Positions 24,041-34,269 are shown, counted from the first letter of the stretch. The stretch is 64,000 bases of DNA from an uncultured Allomuricauda sp. (GCF_947499585.1 NZ_CANMOO010000002.1:496001-560000), one strand, 5' to 3'. Numbers and translations: made by a program. The notes: generated by a model from the sequence alone, not told the origin.

Positions 24041-25036
24041 TTATAACATCCCATTTGCTTCGACCCATTTAAACTTATACTGCTCCTGTCCAAATTGCAT
24101 TCGTTCAGAGATGCGTTGAAGTCTTTCTGGAAGTTTCATCAAATAATCACGAGCTTTTTCCGCTTGTTCGGAAAGCCCTCTTAAATTTCCTACCTCCCAG
24201 TAATCATTTAATTTCCTTAAAATTTCAATATAATCTTGTGCCGTATATACCCCAAGTCGCTGAGCACAATCTGAGAATTGTTCAAATGCCGTACCAATGC
24301 TATCCCCAGATTCCCTTAAAAAATGTGCGGGCATTACAATCTTTTTTTTCATCATATCTGCAAAAGCTTCAATCATTCCATTGGGATCCTCTCCTAAAAT
24401 AGTTTTCACAAATTCCCTATAGGCCAAATGGTGCCTCATTTCATCACCAGCAATTATGGAACACATTTTACCTAACAATACGTTTCCTTTTTGACGTGCC
24501 ATTTTGCCCACCCGCTTGTGGGATATATTTGTGGCCAATTCCTGAAAGGAAGTATAAATGAAGTTCTTGTATGGGTCACGATCTGTACCTATATCAAAGC
24601 CATCTGATATTAAATGTTGCGTCGTAATTTCAACTTCTCTCATGTTTACGCGCCCAGATAAATATAGATACTTGTTTAGCACATCCCCATGTCTGTTCTC
24701 TTCAGCAGTCCAAGCTCTAACCCATTTGCTCCAACCATTTTCTTTTCCACTATGTTGATCTATACCTTCAACATCCATCAACCAAGATTCGTAGGTAGGC
24801 AGTGCTTCTTCAGTAATGGTATCAGCGACTAAAGTAACCCAAAAGTCATACCCCAACTCCTTTGCCTCTTCTCGTATTTGTTCCGTCTCTGCAAAGAAGT
24901 TATCGTTCTGGGAATCTGGTAAAAAATCACTCGGCTGCCATATTTCATCAATTGGTATAAGAAACGAATCCATAAAACCCTGTACTTTGGGCTCTATAGC
25001 TTGCATGACCTCTAACCGAATATTTTTTAATGACAT
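24041..25036 (-). CDS. Acyl-ACP desaturase
   Basis: 331 residues of the plant-type soluble delta-9 acyl-ACP desaturase family. The diiron ligands are visible: Glu113-x-x-His116 in EENRHGD and Glu199-x-x-His202 in GDEMRHH, with two further Glu (near 76 and 166) at the expected spacing. Soluble acyl-ACP desaturases introduce a double bond into acyl chains carried on ACP, so this is the aerobic route to unsaturated membrane lipids. It has its own promoter region, 54 bases from the metallophosphatase gene. acpP is elsewhere in the window. Confidence 0.93.
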   Translation of the reverse strand: MSLKNIRLEVMQAIEPKVQGFMDSFLIPIDEIWQPSDFLPDSQNDNFFAETEQIREEAKELGYDFWVTLVADTITEEALPTYESWLMDVEGIDQHSGKENGWSKWVRAWTAEENRHGDVLNKYLYLSGRVNMREVEITTQHLISDGFDIGTDRDPYKNFIYTSFQELATNISHKRVGKMARQKGNVLLGKMCSIIAGDEMRHHLAYREFVKTILGEDPNGMIEAFADMMKKKIVMPAHFLRESGDSIGTAFEQFSDCAQRLGVYTAQDYIEILRKLNDYWEVGNLRGLSEQAEKARDYLMKLPERLQRISERMQFGQEQYKFKWVEANGML

Positions 25037-25090
25037 ATTATTGTTTTTGGTAAAGTTCCTTATTAAAATCCAATAAACTGTGTTATCGTG

Positions 25091-25816
25091 TTAGTTTCTT
25101 CCCCTTTCTTCAGGATAAAAAGTATGTACGGGATTACTTTGCCAAAACTCTTTTGTATCCACGTCCATCATTGTCAAAGCTCCCATAAAAGCAGCACCAG
25201 TGTCTACATTCCATACATTGGCTCCATTTTGAGGAGAAACAACATCTTTTTTAGAAAGTGGTGTATGGCCAATAAAAATCTCTTTGTAATGAGTGAGTCT
25301 TTTTGGAAAGTATCTGTCTTCTGGTTTTAATGCTGGGTCTATAGCCTTTGCTAGCTCCCACAAGGTTCTATCCCAATAGAACAATTGGTCAAAATATTCA
25401 AAAGTCACTCCCTTTAAATTTGTATAACCCGCATGTAGGTAAAGTCTATTATCACCATCGAGATAATAGTTTTCCAATTGAGCGTAAAACTCAAGGTGGG
25501 TGTCCCAACTTTCTCTAGCTGCCCTTAGATATGAGTCTCTGGTTGCTGTGCCCCCGTGGGCAAGCCATTGTGGGTTTTCTTCTTTGGTCAATAGCCATTC
25601 CCTACAAAGTTCATCGTGGTTTCCCCTAATAAAGGTGCATTTGAAATCATCTTTAAGCTTAATTAAGAAATCAATGGTTTCCACAGCGCTACTCCAACCA
25701 TCCACATAATCTCCCAAAAAAATGAGATGATCTTCCCGGGTCACTTTCGCTCTGATGATAAGTTGTTCCAATGCTTTTAATCCTGAATGGACATCACCTA
25801 CAACCAAGGTCCTCAT
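25091..25816 (-). CDS. Metallophosphatase (Ser/Thr phosphatase-like)
   Basis: The start is at ATG 25816, giving MRTLVVGDVHSG, the usual opening of the family; a frame starting at 25876 adds a hydrophobic extension unlikely to be real. 241 residues. Motifs: GDVH (7-10), GDYVDG (35-40), GNHDE (about 67-71), and a late GHTP (ILIGHTPL) and DTGAA, all of the calcineurin-like phosphoesterase fold. Similar bacterial proteins are phosphoprotein or Ap4A phosphatases; the substrate is not decided. Monocistronic. Confidence 0.9.
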   Translation of the reverse strand: MRTLVVGDVHSGLKALEQLIIRAKVTREDHLIFLGDYVDGWSSAVETIDFLIKLKDDFKCTFIRGNHDELCREWLLTKEENPQWLAHGGTATRDSYLRAARESWDTHLEFYAQLENYYLDGDNRLYLHAGYTNLKGVTFEYFDQLFYWDRTLWELAKAIDPALKPEDRYFPKRLTHYKEIFIGHTPLSKKDVVSPQNGANVWNVDTGAAFMGALTMMDVDTKEFWQSNPVHTFYPEERGRN

Positions 25817-26024
25817 ATGGTAAATTTTGAGCAATGATACATAACAAATAAATGCTGTTATTAAAAAGTTATACAAAGTTTAGATTATGAATTATAGCTC
25901 TATGACTTTTAACATCATATTGGTATTTAGTTAACAGCGTATTTCATCGAAACTTGTAGGAATATTTAAACATTACTTTTATTTTTTATTATATTGAAAG
26001 GCTAACTCATTTAATCTCAACTAT

Positions 26025-29000
26025 ATGAAAAAACTACTACACACTACACCGCTATTTTCATTTTTCGCCGTTTTTTTCCTCCTTCTTTCTGGAGCACAGG
26101 CCCAAAATTTGAAAAAAACACATGATGATGCCCCTCAAAAAGGGCACAACCTTTACAAACAGTCCAAAATCTATGATAGCAAAAAAGGACCTGTTGGTGC
26201 AAAACCAAAAGCAATTGGCGACCGTGCCATGGATAGATTGGCCTATGAATTTAGACAAGTACAAGATCCATTTACCAAAAAGATTCCGGAAAACATTCTT
26301 GAGAGGGCTGCTGAATTCTCCGGCAAAATTGACTCTACTGACATTCAGCAAGAAATGTCAAAAACCTATGGTGGAGAAGCTTCTAAAAAGCGTTTTTTCT
26401 ATTTTAGAGGTAGAGGCCCTGCCAACGTAGGTGGCAGAACCAGAGCCTTGGCCATCGATAGAAGGAACGAAAATACCATTTTGGCCGGTGGAGTTTCTGG
26501 AGGGCTTTGGCGTTCTACAAACGCTGGAGAAACTTGGAGAAGAGTTACCAGAAAATGGCAGAACCCCAGTATAACGGGCATTGTACAAGACCCAAGAAAG
26601 AACCGTCATAATATTTGGTATTATGCATCGGGCGAGCGTTATGGGAACTCCGCTGGAGCGCCAGGAGCGTTTTATCAAGGGTCAGGAATCTACAAATCTT
26701 ACAATAATGGGAGAAGTTGGTTTAGAATGCGAAATACTTCTGACAACGATGTAACCTCAATTACCTCTTTTGATTTAATCAACAGCATTGCCGTGCACCC
26801 AGCAAATGGTGACGTCTATGCAGCTACTTTTGATGGCCTATTCCGTTCCAAAAATGGTGCAAGATCTTTTGAAGAGGTTCTACCAAGTGGATTTGATAGT
26901 CAAACCGAAGTCATTATCACTCCTAACGGGACCCTTTATGGTACCGTGGATATATTTGGTGCAGAAAATGCTGGTTTTTACACCTCACAAGATGGAGACA
27001 CTTGGACCAACATAACACCAGAGGGTTTATTTCCATCTTTTGGAAGAACAGTTATGGCTTATGATCCATCAGATGAAAACCGTGTCTTTTTCTTTTCTTA
27101 TGATTTAAGCAATGCTGGCGAGGCATTTCTTTGGAGATACCAAGCAGATGCTGCAACCCCAGAAGAGCAATGGGTCGATTTAACCGCGAACCTTCCCACT
27201 AGCATTGGAGGAGTAGCAGGTGATTTAAATCTTCAAGGTGCTTATAACATGATTATTAAGGTACACCCTACAAATCCAGATTTGGTATTCTTAGGGGGCA
27301 CTAACCTTTATAGGTCTACAACGGGATTCACCACTCCTACAGGTTTTGAAGGATGGATAGGTGGTTATACCATTTTCAGCGATAGTTTTGGGCTTTATCC
27401 CAATCACCACCCCGATCAGCACAATTTGGTTTTCTTGCCTTCCAACCCAAACAAAGCCATATCAGCCAATGATGGTGGCGTACAAGTCACAGAGGATATC
27501 ACCATAAACACCGAACCTGTTAGTTGGACATCTTTAAACAACAGTTACATCACAACCCAACCATATGCCATTGCCATAGATCCAGAAGGAAACAGCAGAG
27601 ATATCGTTGCAGGGTTCCAAGACAATGGAACATGGTTTACCAATTCATTAAATAAAAATGATCCATGGGAAGAAGATTTTGGTGGGGATGGCTCGTATAA
27701 TGCCATAGCAGATGGCGGTCTTACTCGTTATGTTTCTGCTCAGTTTGGTGTGGTATTCCGTTTTAACTTTGATGAAGCTGGAGAATTTGTTTCCTTCACC
27801 CGTGTACAACCATCCGGAGCAAGTGGATTTGACTTTGTAGCTCCTTTCGTATTAGATCCAATCAATGATAATATAATGTACATGCCTGCGGGTGACCGCA
27901 TGTGGAGAAACAATAATTTAGATGAAATTCCTTTATTCTCAAACGCCCCTACCTCTGTAAATTGGGCCGAACAGGCACAGACCGCCACCCCAGATGGTTC
28001 TATTATTTCTGGATTGGATATCTCTAAATTTCCTGTGGCCAATAGACTATATTACGGTACTTCGAGTGGTTTGATTTTTAAAGTAGAAAATGCAAATATT
28101 GATGACCAACCACCAGTGGACATTTCTTCTGGAAAAGGACTTCCCGAGGGAAACATTAATCAAATTTATGTTGATCCCACGAACTCAGATCGTGTTATAG
28201 CCGTTTTCTCTAATTACAATATCCAAAGTCTTTTTATGAGTAAAAATGCGGGAGAGACTTGGGAAAGTATTAGTGGTAACTTAGAGGAAAATAAGGATGG
28301 AACCGGAAACGGCCCTTCGGTTAGGTGGTTTGCGATAAGTGGAAACAATAATATTTACTTTGCCGGCACAAGTACTGGACTGTATGCTTCTTTCTATTTA
28401 AATGGAGACCGCACACGTTGGTTCCGAGAGCCTGCTATTGTAGGCAATGTTGTTGTACCACAAGTTAGAACAAGAGAAGATGGGTTTGTTGCTGTAGCCG
28501 CCCATGGAAATGGAGTTTACAATGCTCAATTCTATGCGTCCCCTTCTCCTGAAGCCAACCTAAGTACTGCCTATCTATTGCCCGATTTAGTTTTACCTAT
28601 AAACAGTGCAGACAAAGAAGTCAATGTAAAGGATTTATTTGTTAGTTCAAGAGGAAGGCCTATTTCCATTGAAATGACCAACTCAAATCCAGACTTGGTA
28701 ACAGCGGTAATGGATGGCGATGTAATTTCTCTCTCATTTGCTCCAGATTCTGATGGGTCTGCAGCGATTGGACTCATTGCCACGTCGGGTAGAGAACAAG
28801 TTGCTGAAGGGTTTACCGTAACCCTTACAGAGTTTCCTATTTATGAACAAAATGACGTATCTACTAGCAGTGCCCCGTCACAGTTGATTCCAGATTTTGG
28901 TGGAGCATTGTTGCAATCAGCAGATGATTTTATAGTCCCTGAGGGAAGCCAATGGACCATAAACAACATTGCAGCTTTTGGAGGTGCAAATAATAGCCCT

Positions 29001-29702
29001 TTATTAACTAGTGCAACTGTTGTAATTTATGAGGACAATGGAGGTTTACCAGGAGCTATTGTCTATGATAGTGGAGCAATAGCCCCATCTTCCGCTCCTA
29101 CAAATGCTAATCTGGGCCTAGACCTTCCAGAGCAAGTCGTTTTGGAAGCTGGAACATACTGGCTCTCTGTATATGCCAATCTAAACTTCTTGCCAGACGA
29201 GACACAATGGTTCTGGTTAACCCAAGCAGGGTTAATTGGAAACAGCAATCTATTTAGGGATACGGCCGACCTGTTTGGAACCGGTGCTATAGATTGGACT
29301 CCGACAAACCTTGTTTTTGGAGGTGACCCTGAGGACCATATATTCCAAATTTTTGGAACTGTGGACAACGGTTCTACAGGAGATACCGCTGTTGAAATTG
29401 CTCCCTCTGGAATTGCAGGTCAGGAAGATCCTCAAAGCCTAGCTACCTTAGAAACTGAGGTGATTACTGCAGTTTGGCCTAACCCTTCTACTGACGAATT
29501 CTACTTTGCTCTTAAAAATACTGAAGACAAAAAAGTGAGCGCCCAAATCTTCAATATGGTAGGTCAAAAAGTTTTTGAAATGGAAGGAACAAACAGCTCC
29601 AAGCCTATTATCTGGAATGCTTCCAACAGTCCTGCTGGTATTTATTTTGTAAAGATCACAGGTTTAAACACTAACGAAAATTTCAAAATAATTAAAAAAT
29701 AA
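26025..29702 (+). CDS. Secreted VPS10/sortilin-like repeat protein with T9SS sorting domain
   Basis: 1225 residues. A signal peptide (about 1-26) is followed by a prosegment, then many BNR/Asp-box repeats of the sialidase/VPS10 type, seen as STNAGETWR, TSQDGDTWT and SKNAGETWE at roughly 165, 325 and 745. A beta-rich region follows, and the last 75 residues, from VWPNPSTDEFYF to the KIIKK end, are a typical type A C-terminal domain for type IX secretion. It should be exported to the surface or medium. Glycan binding or hydrolysis is possible, but no sialidase catalytic residues are evident. A strong terminator follows. Confidence 0.88.
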   Translation: MKKLLHTTPLFSFFAVFFLLLSGAQAQNLKKTHDDAPQKGHNLYKQSKIYDSKKGPVGAKPKAIGDRAMDRLAYEFRQVQDPFTKKIPENILERAAEFSGKIDSTDIQQEMSKTYGGEASKKRFFYFRGRGPANVGGRTRALAIDRRNENTILAGGVSGGLWRSTNAGETWRRVTRKWQNPSITGIVQDPRKNRHNIWYYASGERYGNSAGAPGAFYQGSGIYKSYNNGRSWFRMRNTSDNDVTSITSFDLINSIAVHPANGDVYAATFDGLFRSKNGARSFEEVLPSGFDSQTEVIITPNGTLYGTVDIFGAENAGFYTSQDGDTWTNITPEGLFPSFGRTVMAYDPSDENRVFFFSYDLSNAGEAFLWRYQADAATPEEQWVDLTANLPTSIGGVAGDLNLQGAYNMIIKVHPTNPDLVFLGGTNLYRSTTGFTTPTGFEGWIGGYTIFSDSFGLYPNHHPDQHNLVFLPSNPNKAISANDGGVQVTEDITINTEPVSWTSLNNSYITTQPYAIAIDPEGNSRDIVAGFQDNGTWFTNSLNKNDPWEEDFGGDGSYNAIADGGLTRYVSAQFGVVFRFNFDEAGEFVSFTRVQPSGASGFDFVAPFVLDPINDNIMYMPAGDRMWRNNNLDEIPLFSNAPTSVNWAEQAQTATPDGSIISGLDISKFPVANRLYYGTSSGLIFKVENANIDDQPPVDISSGKGLPEGNINQIYVDPTNSDRVIAVFSNYNIQSLFMSKNAGETWESISGNLEENKDGTGNGPSVRWFAISGNNNIYFAGTSTGLYASFYLNGDRTRWFREPAIVGNVVVPQVRTREDGFVAVAAHGNGVYNAQFYASPSPEANLSTAYLLPDLVLPINSADKEVNVKDLFVSSRGRPISIEMTNSNPDLVTAVMDGDVISLSFAPDSDGSAAIGLIATSGREQVAEGFTVTLTEFPIYEQNDVSTSSAPSQLIPDFGGALLQSADDFIVPEGSQWTINNIAAFGGANNSPLLTSATVVIYEDNGGLPGAIVYDSGAIAPSSAPTNANLGLDLPEQVVLEAGTYWLSVYANLNFLPDETQWFWLTQAGLIGNSNLFRDTADLFGTGAIDWTPTNLVFGGDPEDHIFQIFGTVDNGSTGDTAVEIAPSGIAGQEDPQSLATLETEVITAVWPNPSTDEFYFALKNTEDKKVSAQIFNMVGQKVFEMEGTNSSKPIIWNASNSPAGIYFVKITGLNTNENFKIIKK

Positions 29703-29720
29703 GCTTTAAAAAACTTCATT

Positions 29721-29752
29721 AAAAAGGCGTGAGCTAATCACGCCTTTTTTTT
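29721..29752 (+). terminator. Rho-independent terminator after the T9SS protein gene
   Basis: GGCGTGA (29726-29732) pairs perfectly with TCACGCC (29738-29744), extended by A/T pairs, with a 5-base loop and an 8-base T-run. Confidence 0.92.
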
Positions 29753-29801
29753 AACATCCGCTAAATGATTTATTGCGTATATACTTAAAAGTTAAACCCT
29801 T

Positions 29802-30215
29802 ATGAAACCTTTTATTTTGTTGGCACTTTTCTTATTGAGCAATTCGTGTGATCAGAAAGAAGATATCGGCCTATTAGAAAGTAATCAAAATGAAGAAGCT
29901 ATTTTAGAACAACAGTTATTGGGGCCTAACGAGATAATGCTCCAAATAAAAATTCTTGGGACTACAGAAACGAGCAAAGAAATCTGCGGTTCACAAAAAG
30001 AGCATATTCTCGCTGTAGAGGTGATTGAAATTCTAGAGTCTGGAAGTAGTATCACCAACAAGCTTTCCAAAGAGCAAAAACTAGATGTTGTTTTCCTTTT
30101 TGACCCCGGACAAATAGAAACCGGTGTCACCATAGAAGCAAAGGCCAAAGAAAGCCTATGCTCAGATGCCACAATCACTTATTTTACAATTATAGGGCAT
30201 AAAATTTTGGAATAG
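29802..30215 (+). CDS. Small lipoprotein of unknown function
   Basis: 137 residues with the lipobox SNSC at about 13-16. The mature part is acidic with a centre that is strand-rich and one further Cys pair (near 62 and 124) that could form a disulfide. No family recognised. It lies between the secreted T9SS protein and the sugar kinase, with spacing that suggests its own transcript. Confidence 0.7.
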   Translation: MKPFILLALFLLSNSCDQKEDIGLLESNQNEEAILEQQLLGPNEIMLQIKILGTTETSKEICGSQKEHILAVEVIEILESGSSITNKLSKEQKLDVVFLFDPGQIETGVTIEAKAKESLCSDATITYFTIIGHKILE

Positions 30216-30262
30216 CATTTTTTTTCTCCTTACATTGGAATACCTAATTTTCAATACTAGGG

Positions 30263-31207
30263 ATGAAAAAAGTATTCTGCATTGGAGAACTCTTGATAGA
30301 TTTTGTTGCTGAAAAACAAGGAAAAGATCTTTCCAAAGCCACTGAATTTACTAAAAAGGCTGGTGGTGCGCCAGCAAACGTTGCCTGCGCAATAGCCAAA
30401 CTTGGCGGAAAAGGAGTCTTTATTGGTTGTGTCGGAGATGATCCATTTGGAAGCTTTTTACTTAATGTAGTCAAAAAAGAAGGTGTTGATATTTCATTGG
30501 CGCAACAGTCCAAAACCTTTACTACACTTGCTTTTGTTTCTTTAGCCGAAGACGGAGAACGTGATTTTGTATTTAGCAGAGGAGCCGATAAAGAATTGAC
30601 ATATGATCCTTCCTTAAGAAAGGACTTTCAAGGTAATCTTTTGCACTTAGGAGCTGCCACTGCTCTTTTAGGAGGTTCTTTGGAAAAAACATATGGCAAA
30701 TATTTGTTTGATGCGTTCACCAAAGAAATGTTCATAAGTTTTGATCCAAATTTTAGAGGCGATCTGTGGAAAGAAAATGAACAGCAGTTTATTAAAAAAT
30801 GCAGGCCTTTTATTGAAAAATCACACTTGTGCAAGTTCAGTTTAGAGGAGGCTCAGCTTTTATCCGGAAAGAAAGATATTCATGAAGCTTGTGATTTTTT
30901 TCATGAAGCAGGTACTAAAATCATAACCATTACTCTTGGGAAAGAAGGCACTTTATTAAGTTCAAATAATACTAAAAAAATAGTTCCCAGCATTAAAGTA
31001 AAACCTGTGGATACAACCGGAGCAGGAGACGCCTTTATTGGTTGTTTATTGTATCAGATTGCAGATCTGGGGAATTTTAATCGCGTTTTTGAAGATTTCG
31101 AGCTTCTATTAAAAATGGTAAAAAAAGCTAATAAAGCTGGTGCTATTACTACTACCAATTACGGTGCTATCGTTGCTCTCCCAACAAAATCAAAGCTTGA
31201 AAATTAA
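30263..31207 (+). CDS. PfkB family carbohydrate kinase, probable fructokinase
   Basis: 314 residues. PfkB signatures: GGAPANVACAIAKLGG (34-49) near the N-terminus and DTTGAGDAFIG (250-260) near the C-terminus, with Asp256 as catalytic base. Probable reaction: ATP-dependent phosphorylation of fructose; ribokinase-type alternatives cannot be excluded from motifs. The decisive context is the amylosucrase gene, which starts exactly at the base after the TAA stop: it splits sucrose, releasing fructose that this kinase would trap. Confidence 0.9.
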   Translation: MKKVFCIGELLIDFVAEKQGKDLSKATEFTKKAGGAPANVACAIAKLGGKGVFIGCVGDDPFGSFLLNVVKKEGVDISLAQQSKTFTTLAFVSLAEDGERDFVFSRGADKELTYDPSLRKDFQGNLLHLGAATALLGGSLEKTYGKYLFDAFTKEMFISFDPNFRGDLWKENEQQFIKKCRPFIEKSHLCKFSLEEAQLLSGKKDIHEACDFFHEAGTKIITITLGKEGTLLSSNNTKKIVPSIKVKPVDTTGAGDAFIGCLLYQIADLGNFNRVFEDFELLLKMVKKANKAGAITTTNYGAIVALPTKSKLEN

Positions 31208-33136
31208 ATGAACCAAGCTACTTTACATAAACTGATTTCATCAAAATTTGAGGAAAAGAACCCAAAAGCTCTTTTTGAACTTAGACTGGCCACAAACTTA
31301 AGTCTGATTCAACAACTATTTTTTTCTGTATATCCAGAGGAAAGACATAGTAAGGACTTTTCAAGATTGTTAGACCTTCTACCCAAGCTATTTGCTTTGC
31401 GCCCAACAGAATTAATGCATCAGGATCTGCAAAGATTAGAGATAGGGAATTGGTACCAATCAGAGAAGATGGTAGGTATGCAATTATATGTGGAGCATTT
31501 TAATAAAGATTTGAACGGACTTAAAGAGAAACTACCTTATCTAAAAGAATTAGGGGTTAATTTTTTGCACCTCATGCCTATTACCACTCGTCCCAAAGGA
31601 GAAAATGATGGCGGCTATGCCGTGAACAATTATCTTCAAGTGGACAAAAAGTATGGAACTAAAAAGGACCTACTGGAGTTAACGAAGGAGCTCCGAAAGC
31701 AAGATATGTTCTTGATGTTGGATTTTGTGGTCAACCACACCTCCAATGAGTTTTCTTGGGCAAAAAAAGCTGCAAAGGGTGACAAAAAATATCAAGGATA
31801 CTACTATACTTTCGAAAACGATACGATTCCAAAAGAGTTTGAAAAATCCATGCCAGAAGTTTTTCCAGAAACTTCGCCCGGGAACTTCACTTACATTTCT
31901 GAAATGGATCATTGGGTCATGACAGTTTTCAACAGTTATCAGTGGGACTTAAACTATACCAACCCAGAGGTTTTCATGGAAATGTTGACCAATTTGGTGA
32001 AATTGGCCAATATGGGTGTTGATTTGGTGCGTTTTGATGCACTGGCATTTCTTTGGAAAAAAATGGGGACCATTTCTCAAAATCTTCCAGAAGCTCATAA
32101 CATAATCGCTTTGTTCAGAATGTGCATACAAGTAGTAGCTCCAGGAACCATATTCTTGGCCGAGGCTATTGTTTCTCCAACCCAAATCATTAAATATTTT
32201 GGTGAAGATCAAAAGGAAGGGAACGAATGTGAGGTTGCCTATAATGCCTCTTTAATGGCGTTGTTATGGAATTCCGTAGCTACAAAAAAAACGGTCTTAC
32301 TTTACAAAAGCCTTACCCATGTACCCACAAAACCTAAGGACTGTACTTGGATCAATTACATTCGATGCCATGATGATATTGGACTAGGGTATGAGAACCA
32401 GTTCATTGAGGAAATTGGTTGGAATCCACAACAACATCGAAAATTTTTGCTGGATTACTATTGCCAACGTTTGGATTGGTCAGATGCTGTTGGTTTAATG
32501 TTCATGTACAATCCCAAGACAGGAGATGGCAGAATTACTGGCAGTGCTGCCTCATTACTAGGATTGGAAAAAGGGTTGAATGAAAATGATAATGCCCTGA
32601 TCAAGGAAGCTATTGCAAAAATTATAATGTTCCATGGTGTAATTCTCGCCTATGGCGGTATTCCTATGATTTATGCGGGTGATGAAATAGGAGCGCTAAA
32701 CGATTATTCTTTTTTGAAGGAATCTGCTAAAAAAGAAGATAGCCGCTGGGTAAATAGACCAAAACAAGATTGGGAAACTATTTCAAAATTGAATACTAAA
32801 AAGCTTCCTGAGTCCAAAATATTTAAAACACTGCAAAAATTGATTGCTATCAGGAGAGAAAATCCTGTTTTTGCGGATAGTAACAACTTAACTCTGCATA
32901 ATACCGGCAATGATCATATTTTAGTTTTCGAAAGAACGGGAAACTCCAATGAAGGCTTGTTGGTTATTTGCAATTTTGATGAAAAAGCTCAGGTTATAGA
33001 AGCAAGTTGGATTCTTAAACTTGGGTATTTCACCAAGGGTGAACCAAAAGATTTGGTGTCCGATAAAAAAATATCAATCAAAAGTGGTCTATTAGAAGTA
33101 CTCCCTTATCAAATTCTCTGGTTAAAAAAATCCTAG
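31208..33136 (+). CDS. Amylosucrase-like GH13 glucosyltransferase
   Basis: 642 residues, the usual length for amylosucrases (about 630). Catalytic residues of GH13: nucleophile Asp277 in VDLVRFDALAF, acid/base Glu319 in IFLAEAIV, and the transition-state Asp389/390 in RCHDDIG. GH13 subfamily 4 enzymes use sucrose to build alpha-1,4-glucan and release fructose; sucrose hydrolase or phosphorylase variants are alternatives. No signal peptide, so it is cytoplasmic and needs sucrose import, for which no transporter is in the window. It is tightly coupled to the fructokinase and overlaps the convergent AlbA_2 gene by 4 bases. Confidence 0.9.
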   Translation: MNQATLHKLISSKFEEKNPKALFELRLATNLSLIQQLFFSVYPEERHSKDFSRLLDLLPKLFALRPTELMHQDLQRLEIGNWYQSEKMVGMQLYVEHFNKDLNGLKEKLPYLKELGVNFLHLMPITTRPKGENDGGYAVNNYLQVDKKYGTKKDLLELTKELRKQDMFLMLDFVVNHTSNEFSWAKKAAKGDKKYQGYYYTFENDTIPKEFEKSMPEVFPETSPGNFTYISEMDHWVMTVFNSYQWDLNYTNPEVFMEMLTNLVKLANMGVDLVRFDALAFLWKKMGTISQNLPEAHNIIALFRMCIQVVAPGTIFLAEAIVSPTQIIKYFGEDQKEGNECEVAYNASLMALLWNSVATKKTVLLYKSLTHVPTKPKDCTWINYIRCHDDIGLGYENQFIEEIGWNPQQHRKFLLDYYCQRLDWSDAVGLMFMYNPKTGDGRITGSAASLLGLEKGLNENDNALIKEAIAKIIMFHGVILAYGGIPMIYAGDEIGALNDYSFLKESAKKEDSRWVNRPKQDWETISKLNTKKLPESKIFKTLQKLIAIRRENPVFADSNNLTLHNTGNDHILVFERTGNSNEGLLVICNFDEKAQVIEASWILKLGYFTKGEPKDLVSDKKISIKSGLLEVLPYQILWLKKS

Positions 33137-34269
33137 TTGTACCTTACCTTTCTTAAGATTCGCAATGATTCTTTAAGCGAAGTATATACCCTTTCATTAG
33201 TGGTTTTCAATAATGACCGTGCTTGCTCCATTTGTTCTTTTGCCTCTTCAAATCCGTTTAGATAACAAATCAAAGACGTTGCAGGCAAATGTGTAAGATC
33301 TATTTCTTCCGCTTTGTTTAATTTGATTTTCTTCTCAAGTTTTTGCAACAAGGAGTTATTGGTGTTAAGAACATGGTGCAATGTCTTTTTATCGTATTGT
33401 GGTGGTTCAAAAATCAATTCACTATTGATGGTGTATTTACCATTGTCGGAAAATGTGATGACCATCTGCTCCAAAGGGTAATATTTTTGTTGTGATCCCA
33501 GTCCCAACTGTACATATTCTAAAGTACTAAATGAATGATCATCATAGGTAATGGTAATGTCATCCAACGCAGAATAAAACAATTTTACCTGTTCATTTAT
33601 CAATTCAATATCCACTCTTGAATAATAGGTCTTGTTGTTGACTTTTTTCTTGTTTCCTGCCCAGCAAACCACAAACTGTTCTTTAAATACTTTGTAATCG
33701 CTGGTTAAATCTGCATGTCTGCTATTGATAAAACTAATGACCGCGTCCAAAGTCAATTCAATATTGTTTCTGGCATGTTGTTCTATGGTAGCAACTGCTT
33801 CTGAATTAATATCCTTGAGTTCAATATCAAAAGCTTTGGGCAAACTAATGCTACCCTCCCGGAAGAACACTGCTCCCCCATAATACTTCCATATATTTTT
33901 TCGAAGGGCACAGATTTTTCCATTAGATTTTATGGTCACCAAGCCAACCACCTTACCTTCTGGCAAATGCGGAAAAGGTATATTTTCATAAGAAATAATA
34001 GGAGGGTTATCCAAGTAAGCGTTTACCAAATTCTGAATCTTGCTATCATCAAAAAAATCAACGCCTACTATTTTATTATCCTCATCTTCAACACCTATTA
34101 CAATAAAAGAATTGTTTATTGGGTTGCTATTTGCTAACGCGCAAACGTGTTTAAGAAATTTTGCTTTTCCTTCCTTTTCACCTATGGATATAAACCTTTT
34201 TTTGTCATAAAAACTATTTTCATCATTATGCGCTAAAAGATTCTTAACCAACAGGCGTTTATTAATCAT
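33133..34269 (-). CDS. AlbA_2/Schlafen-type ATP-binding protein
   Basis: 378 residues. The N-terminal half matches the AlbA_2 (divergent AAA-4/Schlafen-like) domain: a positively charged segment FISIGEKEGKAKFLKHVCALANSN (shown in part), then IVIGVEDEDNKIVGVDFF. These proteins are nucleotide/nucleic-acid-associated, often annotated as putative transcriptional regulators or RNA-binding proteins. The C-terminal part (about 210-378) is less conserved. It overlaps the upstream SDR gene by 4 bases (ATGA), so it is in the operon 35918-33133, and overlaps the convergent amylosucrase gene by 4 bases. Confidence 0.78.
   Translation of the reverse strand: MINKRLLVKNLLAHNDENSFYDKKRFISIGEKEGKAKFLKHVCALANSNPINNSFIVIGVEDEDNKIVGVDFFDDSKIQNLVNAYLDNPPIISYENIPFPHLPEGKVVGLVTIKSNGKICALRKNIWKYYGGAVFFREGSISLPKAFDIELKDINSEAVATIEQHARNNIELTLDAVISFINSRHADLTSDYKVFKEQFVVCWAGNKKKVNNKTYYSRVDIELINEQVKLFYSALDDITITYDDHSFSTLEYVQLGLGSQQKYYPLEQMVITFSDNGKYTINSELIFEPPQYDKKTLHHVLNTNNSLLQKLEKKIKLNKAEEIDLTHLPATSLICYLNGFEEAKEQMEQARSLLKTTNERVYTSLKESLRILRKVRYN

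Noticed and set aside
25817..25876. 20-residue hydrophobic extension before the metallophosphatase
   Set aside because: The family start MRTLVVGDVH is at 25816; the extension would add a membrane segment not seen in cytoplasmic phosphatases of this type.
30263..31207. Assigning the PfkB kinase to ribokinase or adenosine kinase
   Set aside because: The immediate coupling with an amylosucrase gene makes a fructose substrate more likely, though motifs alone do not separate them.
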